Source of the DNA: Paenibacillus catalpae
Lineage (GTDB): Bacteria; Bacillota; Bacilli; Paenibacillales; Paenibacillaceae
NCBI RefSeq assembly: GCF_900112695.1
Contig: NZ_FOMT01000001.1
Span: 1,488,001 to 1,552,000 of the forward strand
DNA length: 64,000 nt
Direction of reading: 5' to 3'
Below the pieces are notes generated by a model. That model made no database searches. It saw nothing but the letters and a program-made list of their open reading frames with translations, and had not been told where the DNA came from. Of this stretch, positions 53,696 through 61,635 are shown piece after piece (the first letter of the stretch is position 1; each line of letters starts with the position of its first letter). The translations under genes and the position numbers were made by a program.

Positions 53696-54304
53696 ATGGA
53701 GGGAAAGAAAATCCGAAAAGGTGAGAAAACAAAGCACAGTGTTATTGAAAAAACTGCACTATTACTTAACCGCCAAGGCTATTTAACTACTTCTCTAGCT
53801 GAAATTACAAATGTAACAGGCTTGCAAAAAGGCGGGTTATATAACCATTTCAAAGATAAAGAAGAACTCATGGTGGAATCATTTAAGTATTGCTGTGCTC
53901 TCATTGATGAACGAATTAAGTTAGCTCTCGAATCGGAAACGACTTCTATTAATAAATTAATCGCTTTCGTTAAGCTTTATTGTGGATTGGATTTCCCGGG
54001 AGGTTGTCCCATTGCAAATGCGGCCGTGGAAGCAAGTTCGGCTTCAACTTCCTTATTTCAACATGCTCAAGAAGCAATGAATCAATTGTTGAACATACTT
54101 GAAAAGATTATTATTACAGGTATATCTAAGAAGGAAATTCAACCACATATTGATCCTGAAGAGACTGCTTTATTTATTCTTTCGTCTGCTGAAGGGGCGT
54201 TATTGATGTTAAAGCTTTTCCCTACCAACTCATCCATAACGGTTATAAAAGATCAACTTATCCGATATATAAATGATGACTTAAAATTTACTGACAACAC
54301 CTAA
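53696..54304 (+). CDS. TetR/AcrR-family regulator
   Basis: A 202-residue TetR regulator. The HTH reads VIEKTALLLNRQGYLTTSLA, then EITNVTGLQKGGLYNHFKDK. The C-terminal part has the LmrA/YxaF-type motif GGCPIANAAVEAS. It follows the SDR gene by about 190 bases and probably controls it. The start is uncertain: ATG 53696 has no spaced ribosome site, although GGAGGG lies immediately inside the gene. Confidence 0.8.
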   Translation: MEGKKIRKGEKTKHSVIEKTALLLNRQGYLTTSLAEITNVTGLQKGGLYNHFKDKEELMVESFKYCCALIDERIKLALESETTSINKLIAFVKLYCGLDFPGGCPIANAAVEASSASTSLFQHAQEAMNQLLNILEKIIITGISKKEIQPHIDPEETALFILSSAEGALLMLKLFPTNSSITVIKDQLIRYINDDLKFTDNT

Positions 54305-54337
54305 TATTTATGTATTAAAAAAGTAAGGGGACGATAA

Positions 54338-54386
54338 AAAATGCACCTCCATTATTAGTCGTTTCTAACAATGGAGGTGCATTTTA
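54338..54386. terminator. bidirectional terminator
   Basis: AAAATGCACCTCCATT and AATGGAGGTGCATTTT form a perfect 16-bp stem flanked by A and T runs, 34 bases after the TetR stop. It also faces the broken VOC gene. Confidence 0.85.
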
Positions 54387-54414
54387 CATTTAGATCGGTT
54401 GCTTTTTTATTTTA

Positions 54415-54644
54415 TTAAATTATACCCTGAATAGAATGAGGTTCCAAATATTCAAGCATCCGGCCATCGGGATGTCGAACTATAATTAGAGTCCCAACCG
54501 GATTCCAATTACGGCGAATTCAAGCTCAAGCTCTGGCGCCTCCCATCGTATCTCAATAGGCTTGCCGGTTAGTTCACGATAAAAAGGCAACGCCTCATCC
54601 AACTGATTTACATGTATTGTTACATAAACGTCTTTGATCTCCAT
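54415..54644 (-). pseudogene. VOC-family (glyoxalase) gene with internal deletion
   Basis: From ATG 54644 the frame gives MEIKDVYVTIHVNQLDEALP and PFYRELTGKP, the first half of a VOC protein. It stops at 54486 after about 53 residues. The next frame gives VGTLIIVRHPDGRMLEYLEP, the typical end of a VOC protein, and stops at 54415-54417. About 50 middle residues are missing and the frame is shifted, so this is a collapsed gene. Confidence 0.65.
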
Positions 54645-54660
54645 AGTCTTAAACCCTCTG

Positions 54661-54900
54661 TTAAATAGCAAAGCGAACGCCCGTTAATTCTACGCTTACG
54701 TTCCATAATCGGATGGCGTTATCGGGATCAATGGCATATGAAAAAACACCTGAGGCAAATCGAGTCTCCGTTACGCTAGCGATATCCATTCCATCGCAAT
54801 AAACGCCGCCCTTATCATTTAGCTTCGAGCCGGTCGCACACCATACAATCGTGGCCGCTCCTTCGGTAAGGGTCTTGTTCTCATCGTTAGGTGGAAGCAA
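54661..54900 (-). pseudogene. SDR oxidoreductase, C-terminal fragment
   Basis: A 79-codon frame closely parallels the end of the SDR at 26092-27099: TEGAATIVWCATGSKL against GQGAATSVWCATSPQL, then GGVYCDGMDIA against GGVYCENCDIA, and the same LTGVRFAI/LLGITFAI end. The cofactor and catalytic parts are gone. Its broken 5' end meets the broken 5' end of the plus-strand effector-domain fragment at about 54895. Confidence 0.7.
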
Positions 54901-55450
54901 GGGACATGATCATCCCTTTTACCGCGAGAGCATTGAACGAGCAACCGACGGAGAAGTTGAAACGATCTTTCTGGATGACATTACAGGGAAAGATGATGTC
55001 GTGAATGAGGCCGCTCAGCGTTCCGATATCATTATCACAACCTTAAATCATGCGGAGGAAGTTAAAGCTCTTTTTGCGCGCCTCCACGATAAGATTGTTG
55101 TGATCGGGGCAACAATTGACTCTTCGCTGCTGCTTGAAATCGCCAGACTGAAGCAAGGCAGCCATGTGGCCTTTGTTTGTTTGGGAAAAATCGGAGGAGA
55201 ATGGATGGCCAGTCGGATTCGGGAAGCCGGTATTAGCGACCTCCACTTCGAAACCATAGGGTTAAATGAACGCGAAAGTTTTAATGTTGACGCTCAGGGC
55301 TTGGATAAAATTTATGCCTCTACGGCCGTAGTTTCAGAGCTCAAAAAAATGTATCCGGATAAAACGGAGCTATTTCCGATGAAACTGGAACAAAGCAGTG
55401 AAAATTTATTATATGAACTCGCATCACAAACAAAATCAAGAGGCAGTTAG
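54893..55450 (+). pseudogene. GntR-type regulator effector domain, lacking its DNA-binding part
   Basis: The plus-strand frame from about 54893 reads GGSKGHDHPFYRESIERATD, then EVETIFLDDITGKDDVV, SDIIITTLNHAEEVK, VAFVCLGKIGGEWMA and LFPMKLEQSSENLLYELAS. From memory this resembles the C-terminal effector part of a group of Paenibacillus GntR-family regulators. The first half, with the HTH, is absent. The nominal ATG at 54851 lies in antisense to the SDR fragment, so it is not a real start. Confidence 0.5.
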
Positions 55451-55529
55451 ACTACTGCCTTGATAACTAGTTATATTCTCGATATACGAATGAACCTTCT
55501 TCTTCCTTCAAGTCTGACATTGACAATAA

Positions 55530-55560
55530 ATTAGCAGCCGATTTTTTTCGGCTGCTGTTT
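55530..55560 (-). terminator. terminator of the MarR gene
   Basis: AGCAGCCG and CGGCTGCT form a stem around TTTTTTT, with A and T runs outside. It lies 15 bases after the MarR stop and may also end transcripts from the left. Confidence 0.7.
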
Positions 55561-55574
55561 TTGGTGTATTCAAC

Positions 55575-56009
55575 TCAGTCTTTCGAATTGCTCCGTACCG
55601 ATTGATGGGTAACTTCAAATGAAGTGAGATCAATTTGAAGATCCTGAAGCTGCTTCAAATGCACATCCGATAAAAGACCCAAGAGCTCTGTGCCTTTATC
55701 CGTTAATGCAATAAGAACGCTTCTTGCATCTTCTGGATTAGGCCGCCGCCTGATCAGATTTGATTTCTCGCAGCGGGACACTAACCCAACACAAGCATGG
55801 TGTGTAATCCTCAGCTTTTCAGCCACCTCAGAGATGGTTGCGTAATCACGTCCTGGATAGCCTTGAATGACAAGCATTAATTGGTGTTGTTGCGGGGTTA
55901 GACCTACCTCCCTTGCAGCGTTTTCACTGAAGTGAATAAATACACGCAGCTTATACCTAAAATTCGCCAACTGCTCATATAAGGATTTGGTTAAGTTTTG
56001 ATTTGGCAT
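55575..56009 (-). CDS. MarR-family transcriptional regulator
   Basis: A 144-residue winged-helix regulator. The recognition part reads TISEVAEKLRITHHACVGLV, then SRCEKSNLIRRRPNPEDARS, with the wing typical of MarR and LTDKGTELL after it. GAGGAG precedes ATG 56009. No obvious target gene is adjacent, since the neighbours are broken. Confidence 0.85.
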   Translation of the reverse strand: MPNQNLTKSLYEQLANFRYKLRVFIHFSENAAREVGLTPQQHQLMLVIQGYPGRDYATISEVAEKLRITHHACVGLVSRCEKSNLIRRRPNPEDARSVLIALTDKGTELLGLLSDVHLKQLQDLQIDLTSFEVTHQSVRSNSKD

Positions 56010-56101
56010 TTATACATGCTCCTCTACATATTTATATCGTATTACGATACAAATTCCAGAATTCAATCCATTCAGATTTGGGGATGATTTCATGAAAGTA
56101 A

Positions 56102-56290
56102 GTGAGGCTTTTAAATCCATTTCCTTCGGATTTATTGTTTGCTATTTTTGCTGTTGGTCTGTTACCCTTCTTAGTCGTCTACAGCACAGCAGAGTTATAT
56201 GGATTGATGGAATATTATGAATGGGGAGGAACGCCTTATCTCCTCCTGTTACCCAGATTGAAAAAGAATACCAAAAAAAAAGCAGGTTGA
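56102..56290 (+). CDS. uncertain small membrane ORF
   Basis: A 62-codon frame from GTG 56102 contains a hydrophobic stretch (LLFAIFAVGLLPFLVVYST) and a basic end. The only ribosome-site-like sequence (GGGGATG) serves ATG 56093 in another frame, which closes after 43 codons. It may be a frameshifted fragment or not coding at all. Confidence 0.2.
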   Translation: MRLLNPFPSDLLFAIFAVGLLPFLVVYSTAELYGLMEYYEWGGTPYLLLLPRLKKNTKKKAG

Positions 56291-56419
56291 TTATTCCTTT
56301 TTATATTCCAATTCATATTCAACTATTCTGTCTATTCATTGAGAATAGGCAGCTGGTCACAATAACAGGCGAAAGTGTGATGATTGTGCTAGTAGCGAGA
56401 ACCCATTACCACAGCATAA

Positions 56420-56448
56420 ACAGCAGCTGATTTAATGCCAGCTGCTGT
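56420..56448. terminator. hairpin after the lipoprotein gene
   Basis: ACAGCAGCTG and CAGCTGCTGT form a perfect ten-base stem. In minus sense it is followed by TTTATG. It lies 25 bases after the lipoprotein stop and recalls the hairpin module of the dispersed repeats. Confidence 0.5.
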
Positions 56449-56472
56449 CGTTATTGATTTATATAGCTTTAT

Positions 56473-56811
56473 TTAAGAATTTGTACTCTTACCAACAACT
56501 GTTTTTTTGTCCAAATCAACAAAAACCATAAGATTACCAGAAGAATGTGTTTCAGTATGATTAAAAGTAACTATGTAGACTTCATCTAAATTATAGTTTT
56601 CAGCAATTACCAACTCTATTTCATCATTCACGGATACTTTTTTTACAATTGAATCTTTAAGGCTTGCCGGTATCCGTTCCTTTTCTTCATCAGTCAGGCT
56701 ACCAAATGCTATCATCTCGATTGGAATGACATTATTAGATTCAAACATGCCACAACCAGCCATAGTTAATGCTAAAAAATGCAGTATTGTAATAAACCTT
56801 AATTTTCGCAA
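56473..56811 (-). CDS. putative lipoprotein
   Basis: A 112-residue protein starting at TTG 56811 with signal MRKLRFITILHFLALTMAGC, whose final Cys is the lipid site. GGGGGG lies five bases upstream, so this start is preferred over ATG 56826. The mature part holds DEEKERIPASLKDSIVKKV and a beta-rich end. No family is recognised. Confidence 0.6.
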   Translation of the reverse strand: MRKLRFITILHFLALTMAGCGMFESNNVIPIEMIAFGSLTDEEKERIPASLKDSIVKKVSVNDEIELVIAENYNLDEVYIVTFNHTETHSSGNLMVFVDLDKKTVVGKSTNS

Positions 56812-56866
56812 ATTATCCCCCCGCATGCTAAATCTTAGTTTCTTCTTTGACGAATAATCGAAAAGC

Positions 56867-56895
56867 TTTGTTGCGTTATACTCCCCTTTTGCTTA
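56867..56895 (-). repeat. distal box of the dispersed repeat, copy G
   Basis: AAGCAAAAGGGGAGTATAAC then GCAACAAAG in minus sense matches the distal box of copy E almost base for base. The proximal box is absent; a different terminator hairpin (56965-57000) lies between it and the dockerin-like relic. Confidence 0.5.
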
Positions 56896-56964
56896 AATAA
56901 CTCGTACTATTTCGTGGATGCGCAACCGTATACAGATTCTTGTCCTAATACGGCTATTAAAAAC

Positions 56965-57004
56965 AAATCAGCGTTACCGTTATGACGGTAACGCTGATTT
57001 GTTT
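56965..57004 (-). terminator. rho-independent terminator
   Basis: AAATCAGCGTTACCGT and ACGGTAACGCTGATTT form a perfect 16-bp stem with a four-base loop, followed in minus sense by GTTTTTAA. It lies 15 bases after the stop of the dockerin-like relic. Confidence 0.9.
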
Positions 57005-57014
57005 ACATTTATAA

Positions 57015-57810
57015 TCACCCTGCGCACTGGTCTATTTCAGCGATCGCCTTTTGCAGGACTGCGTTCAAGCCGGCTCCAAAATGTCCCGCTTTCACGAATG
57101 CGATCAGATCCGGCTTCCATATAACGCCGTCCGCGTCGAAATCGGCCTTGGGATTGTAATGGAGCTGCCCTCTCTTCGTCCCGAAGGTGCGCAGGAATTC
57201 AATGGCATCCTTCCCGTTGACCTGACCATTGCCGTCTAGGTCAGCCGTTGGTGCAGGGTCCGTTCCAGGGTCCGTACCCGTTACCTCGTACCACGTGGTA
57301 CCGAGATAGACCTGCCAACCGTCATTCCAATGCACGTTCGCTTGTTCCGTGACGATCCGCTCGGATGGCAGCCTGCCATCCTCTTGCAGACGGCTCAGCC
57401 AAATGCCTCGCGGAGGGCGCAGCTACGCAAATTACGCCTAATGACGGGTTCGCCTACCGCTCACCGGTCATGGACGGCGGCGTGCTGCTCTATGCGCGGA
57501 ATAACCTTTCGACGAACAGCTCCGCGCTCGTCGTTGAGCGGGATGGCGCTGCGGCGGATCTTGCCGGCGCATCTTCAGTGGCTGGGGCCATTGTTTCGAC
57601 AACGGGTACCTGGGAGTTGACCGTAACGCGGACAAGGAAGCGATCGGGCACGAAGGAATTAGCCGTCGGAGTCTCTACCACCAGTCGCGGTACCGAAGCG
57701 GCGCGTGCCGGCTGAACTAGAATGCTGAAGAGGCCAAGCAGCAGCAGGACGGCCATCGCTGCTTTCGCGAGCCGCCCTCTATGATTGATCCTGGTGTTCG
57801 AATTCTCCAT
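57015..57810 (-). pseudogene. secreted dockerin-like protein, deleted and internally inverted
   Basis: GGAGGAG and ATG 57810 start MENSNTRINHRGRLAKAAMA, a clear signal peptide, then a beta domain (VPRLVVETPTANSFVPDRF) that loses sense near 57600 and stops at 57490. At 57015-57335 the same strand encodes WQVYLGTTWYEVTG followed by two dockerin-type calcium loops, DLDGNGQVNGKD and DFDADGV. Between them, about 57370-57595, a propeller-like segment (QITPNDGFAYRSPVMDGGVL) is readable only on the plus strand. I interpret this as one large surface protein that suffered deletions and an internal inversion. Confidence 0.6.
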
Positions 57811-58063
57811 TCTTTGATTTCTCCTCCTTATCATTCGGAACGTAGTCCTGCATCTAAAACGCAGCAAACGAAGCCCCGAAAAAAAGGGGAACTTCTCCTT
57901 TTGCCCATGCAAGACTATTATGCCTGTCCGAAACGGGGGGCGTACATAGGGAAATACCACTATTTGGAAGAACCATTTTACAGGGCCTAAGGCGTCACGG
58001 CAGCGGGACTATTCGGATGCACGGGCGAGTGACAAGATTCGACTTCTGTTGAAGCGCTGCTCG

Positions 58064-58423
58064 TTATGCCTCTCCCTTCAGTCCAAAGGTCTGCAACGGA
58101 CCGAAGGTGGCCATGCGGGTCAGCAACAAAGCCATCTCTCGAGGTGAAATCTGCATACCGTGTTCCAACCAGTGCTGAATGACACCTAAATTTGCGGATG
58201 CCAAATAAGCAATAATGAACTCGCGCGGCACCGTTATTTGTTCGGATTGAAGCAAGGACAACTTATTAAATATATGCTTTTGCATAATCTGTCTCACTTG
58301 GATGGGATAAGCGGGATCACCTTTAGGTCCTAAGAGAACTTTGAAAAACACGGCATGCTTGGTAAAGAATTCGAACAATTCCAGAAAAACGGGATGAGGC
58401 TCGTTACGTGCGGCACATTTCAT
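58064..58423 (-). pseudogene. TetR-family regulator, C-terminal part only
   Basis: A 119-codon frame shows the helical ligand domain of TetR regulators (FLELFEFFTKHAVFFKVLLG, then REFIIAYLASANLGVIQHWL). The N-terminal HTH is missing, and the upstream frame closes at a TAG within 15 bases of the ATG. Its apparent start lies inside one copy of a 21-bp inverted repeat. It is probably a truncated gene. Confidence 0.6.
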
Positions 58424-58441
58424 GATGTGACATACCTACCT
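58421..58441. repeat. 21-bp inverted repeat, left copy
   Basis: CATGATGTGACATACCTACCT matches the reverse complement of 58737-58757 with one mismatch in the centre. A small palindrome TTGCTTTTTCAAAAAGCAA follows directly at 58441-58459. The pair encloses the small membrane gene. Confidence 0.8.
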
Positions 58442-58502
58442 TGCTTTTTCAAAAAGCAATTGTTTGATTAAATACAAATCTAATTTGATGGAGATGTTGA
58501 AG

Positions 58503-58706
58503 ATGAATGTAAATGAAATGACAGGAAAATGGCTTGGCTGGATCGGAATAGTGTTAGCGGTTATCGGGTTTTTCTACGCTCCCGTATGGATGGGCACCAT
58601 TGCCATTATCCTTGGACTCGTTTGTTTAGTTACTCCTAAAAAGGGATTGGCGTGGTGTTCGATTGGTCTCGGAGTCATTGCGTGTATCCTTCCATTCTTA
58701 ATGTAA
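58503..58706 (+). CDS. small two-helix membrane protein
   Basis: A 67-residue protein with two hydrophobic segments (about residues 7-22 and 24-40) and a third weaker one at the end (GLAWCSIGLGVIACILPFLM). GGAG lies about nine bases before ATG 58503. It is divergent from the TetR relic and would be its natural target. No named family is assigned. Confidence 0.6.
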   Translation: MNVNEMTGKWLGWIGIVLAVIGFFYAPVWMGTIAIILGLVCLVTPKKGLAWCSIGLGVIACILPFLM

Positions 58707-58736
58707 TGAAACCCGATACGCAGTAACTGTTTAAAC

Positions 58737-58757
58737 AGGTAGGTATGTGACATCATG
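58737..58757. repeat. 21-bp inverted repeat, right copy
   Basis: AGGTAGGTATGTGACATCATG, the inverted partner of 58421-58441. It begins 30 bases after the stop of the small membrane gene and is followed by a terminator hairpin. Confidence 0.8.
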
Positions 58758-58787
58758 GCAACCCTTGCACAGCAAGGGTTCTTTGAT
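58757..58787 (+). terminator. terminator of the small membrane gene
   Basis: AACCCTTGC and GCAAGGGTT form a stem around ACA, followed by CTTTGATTTT, about 50 bases after the small gene. Confidence 0.65.
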
Positions 58788-58825
58788 TTTCGGGCAACGG
58801 CTTTGAATAATTTTTGTTAAAGCAT

Positions 58826-58853
58826 AAAGGAGCTCCAGTTACGGAGCTCCTTC
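58826..58853 (-). terminator. hairpin downstream of dgoD
   Basis: AAGGAGCTCC and GGAGCTCCTT form a perfect stem; TTTATG follows in minus sense. It lies about 100 bases after the dgoD stop and is the only candidate terminator for that gene. Confidence 0.5.
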
Positions 58854-58949
58854 ATTACAATAGCATTTTATTTTTAACCATGATCAAATGAAATTCCTCA
58901 TCTATCTGCCGCAAGTCTTTTCCGCTTTAATCCCTTTATATTTCATGAC

Positions 58950-60098
58950 CTACCATTCCGCAATACTTCCGTCTTTATGGCGCCACACCGGATTTCTCCA
59001 GTTATGTCCGACTTCGGCCATTTTTCTAACATAGTCTTCGTTAATTTCGATCCCGAGCCCTGGTCCTTGCGGAATCGTAACATGACCGTCCTTGTAGTCA
59101 AATACGGTTGGATCCGTCATATAGTCCAGCAGATCACCCGTCTGGTTGTAATGGATGCCAAGGCTTTGTTCCTGGATAAAAGCATTATGGGCAGTCGCAT
59201 CGACCTGCAGACAAGCGGCCAGAGCAATTGGCCCGAGCGGGCAGTGAGGCGCGAGCGCTACGTCATAGGCTTCAGCCATGGATGCAATTTTCTTACATTC
59301 GGTAATTCCGCCTGCATGCGACAAGTCCGGCTGAATGATATCCACTACCCCGTCGCTCAATAGCTGCTTGAAGTCCCAACGCGAGAACATCCGCTCGCCG
59401 GTAGCGATAGGAATGGAGGTATGCTTGGTTAGTTCCTTTAAAGCCTCGTTATTTTCCGGCAATACCGGCTCTTCAATAAACATCGGGCGATAAGGCTCCA
59501 ATTCCTTTGCCAGAATCTTGGCCATTGGCTTATGGACACGACCGTGGAAGTCGATGCCGATACCAATTGATGGACCACAAGCATCACGTACGGCTGCAAT
59601 CCGGGCAACAGCTTCATCAATCTTGTCATATGAATCGATATACTGGAGCTCCTCTGTTCCGTTCATCTTCACCGCTGTAAAGCCGGCAGCTACGATTCTC
59701 TTCGCTTCTTCAGCCACTTCGGCAGGCCGGTCCCCGCCAATCCAGGAGTAGACACGCATTGTATCCCGGCATGCGCCACCCAGCAGCTGATAGATGGGAG
59801 CATTATAGAATTTGCCTTTTATATCCCAGAGAGCTTGGTCAATTCCTGAGATCGCGCTCATCAGAATCGGGCCACCCCGGTAAAATCCTGAACGATACAT
59901 CATTGACCAATGATCTTCAATCCTCATCGGATCTTTGCCAATCAAATATTCCATTAACTCGTGGACACAAGCTTTTACCGTTTCTGCACGTCCTTCTACG
60001 ATTGGCTCGCCCCATCCCGTAATTCCTTCATCCGTTTGAATCTTCAGGAACAGCCAGCGCGGTGGAACTTGGAACAATTCATAGCTTTGGATTTTCAT
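58950..60098 (-). CDS. dgoD: D-galactonate dehydratase (enolase superfamily)
   Basis: A 382-residue sugar-acid dehydratase. All residues known for E. coli galactonate dehydratase are present at the same numbers: Asp183 and His185 in GIDFHG, Glu209 in FIEEP, Glu235 in [12 protein letters not shown], His285 in LAPHCPLGP and Glu310 in NAFIQEQ. It converts D-galactonate to 2-keto-3-deoxy-galactonate. No kinase or aldolase of the De Ley-Doudoroff pathway lies nearby. A ribosome site (GGAGG) lies before ATG 60098. Confidence 0.9.
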   Translation of the reverse strand: MKIQSYELFQVPPRWLFLKIQTDEGITGWGEPIVEGRAETVKACVHELMEYLIGKDPMRIEDHWSMMYRSGFYRGGPILMSAISGIDQALWDIKGKFYNAPIYQLLGGACRDTMRVYSWIGGDRPAEVAEEAKRIVAAGFTAVKMNGTEELQYIDSYDKIDEAVARIAAVRDACGPSIGIGIDFHGRVHKPMAKILAKELEPYRPMFIEEPVLPENNEALKELTKHTSIPIATGERMFSRWDFKQLLSDGVVDIIQPDLSHAGGITECKKIASMAEAYDVALAPHCPLGPIALAACLQVDATAHNAFIQEQSLGIHYNQTGDLLDYMTDPTVFDYKDGHVTIPQGPGLGIEINEDYVRKMAEVGHNWRNPVWRHKDGSIAEW

Positions 60099-60120
60099 AA
60101 TGTCCTCCTGGAGTGTGTGT

Positions 60121-60137
60121 TTGAAACCGCTTCAAAT
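60121..60137. promoter_or_regulatory. palindrome upstream of dgoD, cre-like
   Basis: TTTGAAACCGCTTCAAA, with perfect six-base arms, lies 22 bases upstream of dgoD. It resembles a CcpA cre site (TGNAANCGNWNNCA) with one mismatch and could equally be a site for a LacI- or GntR-type regulator. Confidence 0.4.
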
Positions 60138-60187
60138 AACATATTCTTCAATCACCCTGCCATTTCCCTCCTCCTGCAAAAAAGAAA

Positions 60188-60216
60188 AACGTGCTCGTCT
60201 AATTAGACGGCACGTT
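60188..60216 (-). terminator. terminator of the M20/YfcC operon
   Basis: AACGTGCCGTCT and AGACGAGCACGTT form a stem around AATT, followed by TTTCTTTTTT in minus sense. It lies just after the carrier gene stop and isolates dgoD from the upstream operon. Confidence 0.85.
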
Positions 60217-60221
60217 CATTC

Positions 60222-61631
60222 TTAATAATTAATCATATGGGCGATGACGATAAGAACAGCCCCAATGACGAACCACATACACATGAGCGGCCAGAAAAAC
60301 TTGACCCATTTCTGATACGGAATGCCTGACACAGCCAAGCTTCCCATCAGCGCTGATGAAGTTGGCAAAATCATATTCGAGAAGCCATCTCCAAGCTGGA
60401 AGGCAAGAACGGTAGTCTGGCGCGTTACGCCGATAATATCCGCAAGCGGCACCATGATTGGCATCGTTGTTACCGCCATGCCTGTACCCGATGTAATAAA
60501 AATGTTCATGACATTTTGGAACAGGTACATACCAAGCACCTGAATTGGACCTGGAAGCTCGCCGACCAAGGTGGACAGACCATAAACAATCGAATCGATC
60601 ACGCTGCCTTGGTCCAGAACTACCATAATTCCACGTGCGAAGCCGATAATTAACGCACCATACGTAATGGCTTTTGCTCCCTTAACGAACTCCGCAGCAA
60701 TACGGCTTGGTCCGTAACCGGCACAAAAACCGCTGACGATACCCATCGTCAAGAACAACGCAGCAAGCTCCTCCATCCACCAGTCTTTCTTGGATACACC
60801 CCAGACGAGAGCTGCAAAGCCTGCGGCGACAACGATAAGCGTCAAATAATGCTTAAGCTGCATGCGGGGAAGCTTATTAAGATCGAGTTCCTTCGTTTCC
60901 ACTTCCCTCTCGAGCTCGCTAACGAGGCTCTTCTCCGGATTGCTGCGCACCTTGCCGGCATAACGCACGAGATACAAACTCGTTACGGTGATCAAACAGA
61001 CGAGCAAGATGATCCGCAACCAGGCTCCGGAAAACATCGGTACTTCAGCTATTGCTTGTGCCAATCCTACGTTAAACGGATTCAGAATACCGGCTGTAAA
61101 ACCGCAAGAAGCACCAAGCGATACCATAGCTGTACCTGTCAGTGCATCAAACCCAAGAGCCCTTGCCACGGCAATGCCAATCGGGACAAATACCATGACC
61201 TCCGTAGACATCCCCATCGTAAAGCCTGCTACGGAGAACAACAGGATGAAGATCGGGATAACCCATCTGCCTTTATTGGCAAAATTCCTCGCAACACGGC
61301 CCGTTAATGCCTCAATCGTCCCTGTCGAGGAAATGATCTCGAACGTACCACCGATAATCAGGATAAAAAACACGACGTCCGCAGAATCAATCAGTCCATG
61401 TACGATGGCCTTCGGAATACTCACAATACTGACGGGACTTGCATCAACCTCATGATAAGATTTCGGTACAACCAGTGTTTTTCCAGTTGCCGCATCCTCT
61501 ACCCGGTCAAATTCGCCAGCAGGGACGACATAGGTTAATGCCGCTGCGACGAGAACGAGGAAAATGAGAATAACATACGTATGAGGCATTTTAAACCACT
61601 TGCGGGATGCTGTTTTTGTCGGGTCGTTCAT
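60222..61631 (-). CDS. YfcC-family basic amino-acid/C4-dicarboxylate carrier
   Basis: A 469-residue membrane protein with about twelve helices, of the DcuC/ArcD-like YfcC family. Motifs are KMPHTYVILIFLVLVAAALT, YVVPAGEFDR, then GMSTEVMVFVPIGIAVARAL. It probably imports the product or substrate of the M20 enzyme encoded just upstream. The ATG at 61631 lies four bases after the peptidase stop, and its GGGGGAT site overlaps the end of that gene. The frame is open to 61718, but that part is inside the peptidase gene. Confidence 0.85.
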   Translation of the reverse strand: MNDPTKTASRKWFKMPHTYVILIFLVLVAAALTYVVPAGEFDRVEDAATGKTLVVPKSYHEVDASPVSIVSIPKAIVHGLIDSADVVFFILIIGGTFEIISSTGTIEALTGRVARNFANKGRWVIPIFILLFSVAGFTMGMSTEVMVFVPIGIAVARALGFDALTGTAMVSLGASCGFTAGILNPFNVGLAQAIAEVPMFSGAWLRIILLVCLITVTSLYLVRYAGKVRSNPEKSLVSELEREVETKELDLNKLPRMQLKHYLTLIVVAAGFAALVWGVSKKDWWMEELAALFLTMGIVSGFCAGYGPSRIAAEFVKGAKAITYGALIIGFARGIMVVLDQGSVIDSIVYGLSTLVGELPGPIQVLGMYLFQNVMNIFITSGTGMAVTTMPIMVPLADIIGVTRQTTVLAFQLGDGFSNMILPTSSALMGSLAVSGIPYQKWVKFFWPLMCMWFVIGAVLIVIAHMINY

Positions 61632-61635
61632 TGCC

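Noticed and set aside
53544..53786. 80-codon plus-strand frame between the SDR and TetR genes
   Set aside because: No ribosome site, and it overlaps the start of the TetR gene; the hydrophobic start is due to T-rich promoter DNA.
54851..54892. ATG 54851 as the start of the effector-domain gene
   Set aside because: This stretch is antisense to conserved codons of the SDR fragment, so it is not native coding sequence for the plus strand.
57781..57990. 69-codon plus-strand frame beside the dockerin-like relic
   Set aside because: It is antisense to the signal-peptide region and has no start signal or recognisable content.
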